DNA from: Owenia fusiformis
Taxonomy: Eukaryota; Annelida; Polychaeta; Sabellida; Oweniidae
Direction: 5' to 3'
Length of the DNA: 64,000 nt
Assembly (NCBI GenBank): GCA_903813345.2
Contig: CAIIXF020000005.1
Coordinates: 8,375,375-8,439,374, forward strand
Position numbers and translations under genes: made by a program. The notes under the pieces are model-generated. The model was not told where the DNA came from and did not search any database. It worked only from the letters and a program-made list of their open reading frames with translations. Of the stretch, positions 44,538 through 55,257 are shown in pieces (the first letter of the stretch is position 1; each line of letters opens with the position of its first letter).

Positions 44538-46976
44538 ATGAAACCAGATCTTTCAGTTCAAAAAGAGGTAAAAGGTGATGTGCAGATCTTGACATCTGGC
44601 CTCGTAGTAAGTTATTGTACAATAGTTAATTGCACAACAGTTGTTTATGTATTGATTGATTTTTTAAAACAACTTTAAATTATATAGTTTAGTTTTTAGT
44701 TTAGTAAGTACATGTATGTACAATTACTCAATAATAACAATGTTTTAAAAGATGCCTCAACCAACACCAAGCATTGCCCCTAAAAGAAATGGAACAAAAT
44801 ATGTTTGTGTGGCTGTTACTGTTGTCTTAGTTGTTTCCATGGTGATAGGAGGATTCTTTGGAGCATTGTATATGATGCATCACACAACATTGAAAGTAAG
44901 CTTTTTTAATTTTTAATTAATAAAGAATTTATTTGTGTATTTTTGTTCATTTATTTCATCCATCATATTTACTGTGTATAAATAAAACTTTTACATTATT
45001 TTGCAAGTATTTCTGCAGTTCTGTATCAGATAGTTGAAATTGTTTTGGTTAAAAAAACATGCACCTAGACAATGTAACCATGGTAATTGCCCATTGGTCA
45101 CTGACCATAGATTGACCCAATTTACTTTGTATGGTACCTCTGATCATCTTATAAAGTATACCATAGATAGATCTAGTATGATCTGACTATTGTTTACCAT
45201 AATGTTGACCACATTCAAAATGTTGACCACAACAATGTTGATCATTTGACGATAGTATGACAGAGTTGAGCAAATTAATGTCGATCATTTGGCTATAGTA
45301 TGTAAATATTCAGATTTACCTTCATTTTTTAATAATCATTGGCAGACAGTTGAAACAACCATAAATGCTGCAGGCAGACACATGAAAGAGAAGATCCAGA
45401 TTGACGAGAATAAAGAGACCGCCACATTGGAGGGAATTGATGATCAAACTCAATATATGCTCATTATGGACTACAAACATGTAAGTGACTGAAGCATGTT
45501 TCAGTACAAGATAAAGAATATAAATACAACATGATTTGATACCATACATTCCATTTTAAACAGGAGCTATATAAATATCATAAAAAATAAACATTAACTA
45601 GTTTTAAGTCCTTGAAAAGATGTTATCAGTGAATATGTGAATACATCTTGTCTTTGGATGTAATCACTGTACAGTTTAATTTTATAAATGTTATGGTTAC
45701 CCAAGTGTGAAGTGAAAATATTTTCTTTCCGGCCAAAAGTATATATATATATTTCATGAATTTAACACGATGCACTCTTGTAATTGCAATGTTAATGTAA
45801 TATGTCTTAAACATGCATGCTGCTTGATTGAATGCTTATTTTGAATCCAGGGCTTAAGTATTAGCAGAATTTGGATGAATGGGAGTGAGCCCCGCTGTTT
45901 TGTAGCACACTTAGACAAGACTGGATTTCCAACCATCCAAGAGATGGCAAGATATTTGGAAAAACAACCAGCAGACCCAGAATTTGTGAGTTCAATTTTT
46001 GAGAATTTATTTACCTATTACTGCAAGTTATACGTTCATATAATTTATCAAATGTCCTTTAGATATTTGACCATGATTTTTAGATCATCATGAAACATCA
46101 TAAAATATTGTCAAATAATCTGCAATTTGATGTTCTTTTATCTCCAGTAGATGAAATGACTGAGCAAAATTCATCAACAAAAACAAGGCTTTTTTCTGAG
46201 CTATGCTGTATTATTTTGCAGGAGAGCAGTTTTGATCCTACAAGACAGAGCTTCTCTGTTGACATTGATCCAATAGAAGACATCAGTTTCCTTGGAGATG
46301 AGGTGGAAGCCATGTGCAAGGGCCTGCAAGCATACTGGGCCCACCCCAGGAACCCATCAAAACAAGGTTAAAAATTAATCCTTATAAAATAAAACAAACT
46401 ATAGCTCTGATAAAATATGTGTGAGAGCTAGTGTTTTCTAGGGTAGACTGTAGCTTAAAACATTTACATGTTGGTGTGCGTTTCCAGGGCAAGGTTCCGA
46501 AAATAGGCAAGGCTTATCATAATTATATCGGAAATTTATTATTATTTCTTTGTCTAGATTCCACCATGCATATGATATTCTGATGACAATCGTCTCACTT
46601 TCAAAGTATGCACTTCATTATTACTTTTACAGGGAAGGCTCTGATGCGGCAGAAGCGGGATGACAATGATGAAGAAGACATGTTTTATCCCAACGTCACT
46701 AGAGATTGCCCCTTGCCAGAGTATGGATTCCTCCTTTGTAACCAGGATACAGAAGAATCATGCAATTATAAGTGTTGCAAGAATTATTTTTGCTTTCGCT
46801 TTTATGATCTGAATGAAGAAGGTGAGTGGGATATACGCGAATGGTGTTTTGTTTGGAACTGCACCGAAAAAGTGCAAAACGATATGTGCGACTGTGTCTA
46901 TGATTATCAGTACATACCAGTAAACATCTACATGTATATCGGAGTTGTTGAAGATCCTGTTACAGATGAACCATAA
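44538..46976 (+). CDS. BRICHOS-domain type II membrane precursor, copy 2
   Basis: Six exons: 44538-44606, 44752-44895, 45346-45480, 45851-45985, 46222-46366, 46633-46976, in the same phases as copy 1; 323 residues. Exon 1 ends TSGLV before GTAAGT, one codon longer than copy 1. One membrane helix (about 39-64) is followed by the BRICHOS Asp (D113) and cysteines (C132, C193). The RQKR furin site is at 215-218 and a 105-residue acidic peptide at 219-323. The peptide keeps the ten-cysteine framework of copy 1 but differs between the cysteines and ends in a longer tail (VEDPVTDEP). WNCT adds a sequon where copy 1 has WDCT. The furin site and peptide lie in the same exon. Confidence 0.85.
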
Positions 46977-48106
46977 GTCACAGGACAAAAATCTTGTAGG
47001 CAACTACTGGCAAACTGACCATTCAGAGCAAAACAGACAAACAATGTAGCCTAAATGAACATAATATTCTAAGAATGAATTCATGAATGAAAATTTGATT
47101 TTGTAAAACAAAAATATTTAATCTACCCTGTTCTAATACCATACAAATAAGATGCTCTGAGTAATTACTATGAAAGTGGGTTCCAATCAGGATCTCCTTA
47201 TGCAAAATTAATTATAAACCCTCTTACATATACACATGTTTCCATGGGTTGTGTAACATGTATTCACAAAAACTTTCAGAATAAAAAAAAACGTTTAAGA
47301 ATCATATACCTTACAAAAATGAACATTTCTGGAAGAAATGTTTTGTGGACTGTTATACCTTAACTTTGGATGATCTTATATAAGGCTTTGTCTTCTTATT
47401 TTAAGACATCCTTATGCAAAATCATTTTTAAACCCTCTTACATATGTTTCCAATGGGTCGAAAACTTATATTCACAAAAACTTTCAGAATGAAAAATGTT
47501 TCATAATTGTATGACTTACAAAAATGAACATTTCCAGGTGATCTTATCACTTTTGTTTTGGAGGTTTTTATACTTTATATCTCATGTTTTGTGGACCTGT
47601 ATACCTTAGGTTTAGGATGATCTTATATAAGGCTTTTGTACCTTATCTTGATACACCCCACTGATTTATAACAATGAAGTGACCTCATTTGTATGGTAAT
47701 AGATCACCTATAATATGAAATTTTCCAAATATGAAAGTTTCATTTTATATGCGTTTCTGTATTTTAAATCCATATGATTTACAGCATGCTTATTATATAC
47801 AAATATCCAAGATTTGAATAGTGAAATTCAAAGAGTCTCTTAGACATATGAGATTTTAGATTTTATAAACTGCAAAGAAAACTTGGCATATACTCAAAAA
47901 GTATTCACTTATTTTGCATATTGTATTTTTGAATTTATCACACTGTTTTCAAACTGTTTACCCTTCACCCTCTGTTGCCTATCCATTGACATCTCCATGA
48001 CAACAATGTCATAAAGTACACATATTGTGCTCAACAAATTAAATTTTGTCTAGGTTTTGAACGGAGGGTAGTATCCAAAAGTGTGTGTGGAGTGTATCCA
48101 AAATGT
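46977..48106. other. 3' flank of BRICHOS copy 2
   Basis: Nearly the same as 57784-58700 after copy 3, more diverged from the flank of copy 1. A short internal duplication repeats CTTATGCAAAATCATTTTTA / CCCTCTTACATATG words (47200 and 47410). AATAAA in CAGAATAAAAAAAAA near 47278 may serve polyadenylation. Confidence 0.5.
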
Positions 48107-48114
48107 ATAATACT

Positions 48115-48614
48115 GGCTTTGTATAAAAAACCTCCTACCTCATACCCACCTACCCACCTCCGTGGGACATGATACAGTCATTGAAGGGTTCAATTTATAA
48201 ATTTTTAATTCTTAAAATAGCTCTTAATTATTAACATCTCTACAAATCCGGCTTTATTTTATGATTAGACGGATGACAGATCCATAAATAAAGGCATATG
48301 GGTGCATTTTAATGTGTAATGACCCGAGGGAGCCCTAGGGGAATAACTAACTAATGACCGCGAGCATAGATCCAACAAGCCAGATAAAGAAATTGAAAGA
48401 AAGTGTGCTAAATTCGATGCCCCGAGTGGGGATCGAACCCAGCCGAGCTGTAGTAGCAACTTGCTATCAAGGGTCGTTACAAATGCATCTATAATTCATC
48501 ATAAACTAAGATTTAATAAAGAAAGATCTTTAAAATTGAATCCTTCAAAGACTGTATCATGTCCAACGTATGTGGGTAGGTGGGTATGAGGTAGGAGGTT
48601 TTTTATACAAAGCC
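48115..48614. mobile_element. 500-bp hAT-like MITE in unit 2
   Basis: Long inverted ends beginning GGCTTTGTATAAAAAACCTC, extending about 65-75 bp to GACATGATACAGTC, are flanked by the 8-bp duplication ATAATACT (48107-48114 and 48615-48622). Unit 3 has the empty site (AAATGTATAATACTAATGAA near 58810). The 8-bp duplication fits hAT-type transposition. The centre carries a tRNA-like stretch on the minus strand. Confidence 0.78.
48408..48475 (-). repeat. tRNA-like stretch inside the MITE
   Basis: Read on the minus strand it contains GGGTTCGATCCCCA, a good B-box / T-arm, followed by CTCGGGGCA. The 5' half of a tRNA is not convincingly present. It is probably the head of a tRNA-derived SINE captured by the MITE, or a chance relic. 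Confidence 0.4.
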
Positions 48615-49580
48615 ATAATACTTATGAAACTAAAATGTTATTTGTGAAGAACTAAATAAATGTAGATGAATTGAATGAACAACATCCTTGTGGTATAATA
48701 AGTGGCTGGCTCAATATTTCAATGTCAACAAAACATAATTAATTTAGGTTTTAACCCCCCTCCCCTTCTAACGAAAGTCTAAATGATGATTTGTGCACAG
48801 TTTAAAAGGTGTAAATGTTGATTTGTATTTTACCAATGCCTGTCAAACTAGAAATTGCCTAAGGCGAAACACAAGGAAAGTAAAAACCAATGCCTGTCAC
48901 CTAATTAAATAGCATTTACCCCCCCCCCCCCCTAATGCAATTAATTAATTTTTGATGGACATTGAAATATTGACCAAACCCCTAACAGGTCAAAACATCT
49001 GGGAGTCCTTAATCATATCAAGCAAACCCGGAACTTAAACTGGAACATGCCTCGAAACGCAATATGTCTGTATGTGGACATATTATTTTTACATTTTAAA
49101 CAGCCAAGATTATTAATGCTCTAATATAAAGTTGTTGGGGTTATAAACTGTTGTTTTTGAGTAATATCAATGAGGGAAGGGGGAACCATAACAAATTAAT
49201 TGTGTTTCCACTACTGTTTATAATTGGGACCATCCCTAAAACTACACACATCAACCTTGTTAAGAGATATGGACAATACAGACCATATATGGTCATCAGG
49301 CCAAGAATGACACATACTATGGACAAAGGACCCTCAGATCAACTGACACATTCAACATTGACCATAGAGAGCAGTCCAAAGACAACACGAACCATGGTTA
49401 AACACAGATATCATGTCCTATTGTGTCCTTCGTATATAATTTTTGTCATATACTAGGAAATTTTACTAGTATCATCTTCCTATTTTATATTCAAAGCATC
49501 ACCTCTCATTTCGTCATAAAAAACAAAACATCCTTGTTGACTCAACCACATATAGGCTGTGTATAAAATCTAGTAATAAC

Positions 49581-50014
49581 GCAGATACGAGTAGGTAGTT
49601 ACCAGTTCCCCACCTAGTGGCTCGTTCGGGTCAGATAGCATGGCGGGTATAGTAGAAAGCTCCCTTTAATTAAATTACATCTGTTTTAGTGGTTCAATTT
49701 TCATGTAACCCGTATGTATGTAATAGTTATGCAAATTAAACTATGTGAAGTAAAAGAAAATGTTATCTGTCCAATACAAGAAAAGATATTCCACTTTTTG
49801 TGATTTTGTAACATGGGATCTATGGGGAATCAACCCGTACTAGAAGTCCCATTTAAAAAACAATTTAATTTTCAAAGTTGATAAACAATTTTTCGAAACC
49901 ATATTTCTAAATGTACTTTTACATGTAGATTTCAAATATGATGTCACTTTGACTTGAATATTTGACTTTTGAATATTTAATGATGTAAATCAAGATTATT
50001 TCTACTCGCATCAA
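49581..50014. mobile_element. TIR element shared with unit 2, intact copy
   Basis: 434 bp with ends GATACGAGTAG / CTACTCGCATC at the same site as 21821-22757, but without the nested insertion. Its presence in units 2 and 3 and absence from unit 1 shows it inserted before the 2/3 duplication. Confidence 0.6.
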
Positions 50015-51796
50015 GTCTATTACTGTAAAATAATTGAAATAACATTGAAATACCAATTGCAAACCTTGGTACAATTTTCCATATACTAGCAAAGCATTGC
50101 CAATCTCTATCCAAATTAGTCACATTATTGTGATCTAAGCACAAAAAGGAAAGGGTTACATTTTGCATAGTATTAAATGGCACACTCAGATGCTCATAAA
50201 AGTCACATTTCGGGAATTAAAATCGTTCCAGTCATGATATATTAAAAGTCTGAGATAAACAGTAAGCATTGATGATAGGGCACATATAAAAATGGTCTAT
50301 CCTGTATTTATTAGGACAAAGAGTATTTTGGATGTTATTTTATATTTTTCTTCATGATATATTTGACTTTGACACAAAAGTTTTTTTCGCTGAATGCTTT
50401 TTATGTCAAGTCATGATGATATAAAAGTTCCCATTGAATAATATTAGAGTTATTCTGTTTTTATTGTTGGACATTTTCTATTTTGATTTATTATTGCAAT
50501 AACACGGATCCATCTAAAAAGACTCGGTGATTGCATGAATACCCTCGTTAAAAGAAAAGTGAAAGATAATTTATTTTACAGCCACTGATTCATGATCAGC
50601 CTGGCTCTTATACAAAGTGGTAAAACATTATTAAATGGCAAATGTATGTCTTAAAGGGCATTGCTTATTCTATGAAAATCAACTTGCAGATTTTAGATTT
50701 GAATTTCAATGGTGCCATATCCTTATGTTATATATCAAATAAAAGAACTTCATCAGAATTTGTTTATCATCATTGAGTTGCAATGCTGAAGATAATTCTA
50801 GTGATTTCATGAAAAACCACCAGACATAAAAACAAAAGGGGGGGGGGGGTGTATAGAGGGTCTTGGTCTTAAAGTTTGGATATTTATAAGGAAATAATAT
50901 TATATTAGGAGAGAATCCATGTACTTACCACAATGATTTCATTTATTTCATTATGAATTAGACACCATTCGGGTGCATCAGCATCAGAAAAGCTGTGACC
51001 ACATTTTATTTTCAGGTAAACAAGTTGATTTAAAACACATTTATGATATAAGATTCATGACTTCTCTTTAGTGATTTAGCAACCTACTTTGACCAAAAAA
51101 ACTAACTATGACATTGCTGCAATTTGCTAAAGCCATTAGCCCATTACCTGTAAAAGTACCATAAAGATATTCAAAATTAGCACAAAACCTGCATCATTGG
51201 AATGGGTGGAACCAAGTGCTCCTCTTTCTTATGACCTACTTTCCCATGACTTATTTAAATGTCCTTCATAGTGAGCCAGGGAAAAAAATCTTGAAACATA
51301 ATTGATGCAAAATTGAGAATGTTGAATAAAAGATTCATCATGTGTTCTATGAAAATAAAGTTTGCTGAGGAAAATATTTATCAGATAGATAATGAAGATT
51401 CACAATGCACAATAATTTTGTAAAGCAGTTACCTGGAAAATATTATGTATTTAAAACAGTTTCAGAAATAAAGGACTTCACAAACTTACATGTAGATAAT
51501 TCATTTTTGATTGGACTCGAGTCTGGAAACTAGAGTTTGAAATAAAGGCAAGATGAGACTTGATTGTTTAAACATTTGAAACATGAGACACTTCGTGGTT
51601 TCAGATAAGGCAGCCTCAAAGACAGTATAAGTTAAACAAAGGTGTGTCAAAATTAAGCAAATTTCCATGAAGGTCAAACCACATGTTTCACAGATGATTT
51701 CAAGGCAAAGATGTATTGATGAGAATGAAAACTACTCTATGTAACTAGAAATAACTTTCTTTTAAAGGACCATGGATGGTATCGCAACAGATTTCA

Positions 51797-52423
51797 GTCA
51801 TATATTGGATTTTGGCTATTTTCTGAGGATTTGAACAGGTGCATATGTTAGGCCAATGCATTAACTCCAGGACAAGCAGTCATAGAGATTATAAAATAAT
51901 TTGGACTTTAGACAGGGAAGGTGCAAACACCCCATCAACATGTTTTTCTGTAATGTTGTCCTGATTTCCAGCCCTTTCCACACCTGTTTTTCAATGTTTG
52001 TTGCATCGATCACTCGTTGCGTTTTGAGACATGGTTAAGATCTTTAAATGAAAATATGATTCATGCAGGGGTTTTAAAGATATCAATTTTGGATGACCAA
52101 AATTGAGCTGAAAACAATGGACCACATGAGTTTTCCCTATGGGAAAATAACATGGGAAACACATGTACTGTTTTCCACTTTATCCCAAATAAATCATATT
52201 TTAGAGGTTAACTGTGTCTCAAAGTGCAACATATTGGTGCATCAAACATTGAAAAAACATATGTGGAAAGGGCTGAAAATAAGGACAACATTTCAGAAAA
52301 ACCTTCCCTGTCTCAAATTATTTTATTACCTCTATGAGTGCTTGATCTGGAGTTAATGCATTGGCCTAACATATGCACCTGTTCAAATCCCCAATAAATA
52401 GCCGAAATCCAACACATGACGGT
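51797..52423. repeat. Large inverted repeat inside the 3.1-kb element
   Basis: GAACAGGTGCATATGTTAGG, CCAATGCATTAACTCCAG and AATAATTTGGACTTTAGACA at the left have near-complements at the right (CATTGGCCTAACATATGCAC; ACCTTCCCTGTCTCAAATTA). The arms are over 250 bp with scattered mismatches. Confidence 0.7.
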
Positions 52424-52616
52424 TTGAAGACCAAATAAACACCTTTTGCTATATTATGCTATATTAGCATTGTGATGCTTGTATTAAAACATGCGCTGTA
52501 TGAACACTTTATACTCAAATATTTTCATGATTTATCCCACATACCCCGAAACACGAGTAGCCATAGTGACCATATTTTTCATGAAAGTTAAGATGGTCAA
52601 TGACATTTGGCAGTCT

Positions 52617-53574
52617 CACGCCCGGTGATCTGATGAAATGAACGGAGGGGGAGTAGCTGATTTTCGGTAAATTCAACAAATGTTGAAGATTTATTTTTTC
52701 AAGCAAAAGTTTACAATTGAATGACTACATGAATAGGTGCAGTGCAGAGGGAAATATGTTAGGTCTTCTTGGATTTTTTGAACTGATGGAGTTCTAAGAT
52801 AAAAGGTCTATTAAAAAAGGCGCAGCGTCGCCAACGTGCAAATGCCAATGGTCTGCAATGGTCTGCACGACATGTAATAAATATATAAGCGACATTTTTA
52901 TATCACAAAATTCATTGCCGGTTTTTTAAAATGATTTTCCAAATGATAGATAAAAAATAATCGAAAATAATTAAAATTGAACGGAGGGGGGGGGGGGGGG
53001 AGTGAACGGAGGGGGGGAGTAAAATGTCTTTAAGGTGGAAGAAATTTCCACAAATTCATGTACTTGAAAAATGAACTCACTTACTCAGTAACTTGATGTT
53101 ACAACTCTGAAAAGTGAAAAATGGGGACATATGGATTTATTGGAAGTTTTCATATGTCTTATAGACAAATTACTCCCCCCCCCCTCCATTCAATTTTAAT
53201 AATTTTCGATTACTTTTTATATAACGTATGGTAACATGTTTTACAAAACCCAATAGTTTTGTGATAATTACTTCACTTACAAGTATTTATTACAGGTCGT
53301 GGAGACCCCTGTTGGTTGATTTATAGCAAAAACATTGGCATTTGCATGTTGGCGACGCTGCACTTTTTTAATAGATCTTTTATTTTAGAACTCCACAGTT
53401 AAAAAAAATCCAAAAAGACCTAACATATTCCCCCGTCCACTGCGTCTATTCATTTAGCCATTCAATTGTAAACTTTCTCTTGAAAAAATAAATCTTCAAG
53501 ATTTGTTGAATTTTCTACCGAAAATCAGCTAGATCTACTCCCCCTCCGTTCATTTCTTCTGATCACCGGGCGTG
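52617..53574. mobile_element. Foldback element bounded by CACGCCCGGTGATC
   Basis: CACGCCCGGTGATC (52617-52630) and GATCACCGGGCGTG (53561-53574) are perfect inverses. The arms continue with GAACGGAGGGGGAGTAG against CTACTCCCCCTCCGTTC and TTTACAATTGAATG against CATTCAATTGTAAA, through opposed G and C runs (52986 and 53173), to a centre near 53100. No coding capacity. Confidence 0.75.
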
Positions 53575-54780
53575 ATTCTTATTTGAGACTGTATTTAACA
53601 CCTCCTGTGAAAATTTGAATGAAAAGGGCACAAAACTCTTAGTTTGAGAGGGATTTTCTCTAAACTAACAGTATCGATTGACCTGGAATTTGAAAACAAT
53701 TATAGAGACTATTTTTCCATGTTTTTCCAACACGGTTACAGTAAGAGAGTTGGCACAATGGGGGAACTTTAGGGTACAATTTCTTCATAATTAGCCTTCT
53801 TTAATTCTAGATACCATATTTTCTAAAATACCATATACCATATTTTTTACACCTCTTATACCATATACGATAAATTTTGCCCCCTCTTATACAATATACA
53901 ATAAATTTTCAGCCTCTTATACGATATACAATATCTCTATACACCCCCCCCACAAAAGCCTTCAAGTCTGATGCTCACCCCTATAAACTTTTGGGATCAC
54001 ATGACAATCTGTGACCTGAGCTGATCTCTCTCTAATGAACACCTGTCTCATAGTGAACACCCTTCCTCAACAATTACTCTACTGAGTTCTGTATAAATTA
54101 CTCTCTGTATAGTAAACATCTACCTACACTAGACATTTTTCGGCCAAAAGAATGTTCCATATATGCAAATGTTACTGTAATAACAAGAAAAAGTGCTTAT
54201 CTATTTCCAAATTTTTACTATTTTTAGTGAATAAGAATGGTAATTGTAATAAAAATGGTATAACCTTTGGCAAATAAACTTCTAACAGTGAATATACATT
54301 TGAAATATACAGACAATATTCAATGAATGAGATCACAAATGAAACTCTAATAACTTAGACCCTATTCATATTAATCTTATGTAAGTTGTCAACAGTACCT
54401 TGTCCTGACACAACTATCTTGTATTTCTTACAAAACATATATGAAAATATCATACAGAATATATTCTATGATTTATGATTTTAATCAATGAATGGACAAC
54501 TTTCCAAATGATCAGCCAGTCATTCTTACTGTCAGCCTTGTTCGAGTCAACTAGGAAAAATACATAAACCATCAAAAATGTATTACATGGTTTTAAAAGT
54601 TAAAATCTATGGTTTAGTGAAAATTTACCAGCAATATGATCTTTTTTTAATGGTTACAAAAATACCATGTTTGTTCTGACATGGTATTCTATAAATATTA
54701 CTGTGGCTATGGAAAATTATAAAGTGATATTTATTCCTTAAGATTGACTTACAATGCAGAATACAATACTTTCCAAATTA

Positions 54781-54994
54781 CTGTATAAGTGGTATTTATT
54801 GCGAGTGGTTAATTTTCCGAATCGCCAAATTTCATCATTTTCCTAATTTTAATTTTCCTAATGACAAGAAACCTTCAGAAACCTCCATTGGATAACATTT
54901 TAAAGACAATATTTCCGACATTTAATTTTCTGAACCTGGCAAAAATTAGGAAAAGGGCAAATTAAATGATTAGGCAAAATTACCACTTATACAG
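54781..54994. mobile_element. 214-bp mariner-type MITE in unit 3
   Basis: Ends CTGTATAAGTGGTA and TACCACTTATACAG are perfect 14-bp inverses flanked by TA (54779-54780 and 54995-54996). Unit 2 has the empty site CCAAATTATTATTACA. The TA duplication identifies Tc1/mariner-type insertion. Confidence 0.85.
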
Positions 54995-55257
54995 TATTAT
55001 TACATCAAACAACATCCTTTAAGGATAGTATTCATAGCTTTATTCTAACCTTTTTATGTAGCATTTACACAAAGAAGCTCTGAAGCTAAAACATTTAACA
55101 AATAAGATTTCTTTATCCAATCAGATTAAAGTCACTACCATATAAGCACTTAATTCTTAAATAAATTGGTGGGGTGTTTGTCTGAAAACTAGAAGGGATG
55201 CAACAATACAGGCAACACTGATACAGCACGTGAATTGCAATTTAAACACCTTACACA

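Larger units (their letters stand above)
42672..49149. repeat. Tandem unit 2, right part
   Basis: Resumes with TTTTATATTTTTCTTCATG and aligns with 50335 onward of unit 3, and from GCTGAATGCTTTTTATGTC also with unit 1 at 14715. It contains BRICHOS copy 2, a SINE at 43523 and a TIR element at 48115 that are absent from unit 3. Confidence 0.8.
50839..53952. mobile_element. 3.1-kb TIR element in unit 3 with internal palindromes
   Basis: Unit 2 reads AAACAAAAGCCTTCAAG at this place; unit 3 is split with CAAAAG on both sides (50833-50838 and 53953-53958). The ends are inverted: a G-run then TGTATAGAG at the left, CTCTATACACCCCCCCCA at the right. Two large hairpins lie inside (about 51797-52423 and 52617-53574). 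No transposase motif is seen in any frame; the 87-codon frame at 52093 lies in a hairpin. Non-autonomous, or a composite of nested elements. Confidence 0.75.

Noticed and set aside
14408-50183. Small conserved minus-strand protein repeated three times (14408, 22720, 49977)
   Set aside because: The frames differ in start, length and content between copies and follow the tandem duplication of non-coding DNA.
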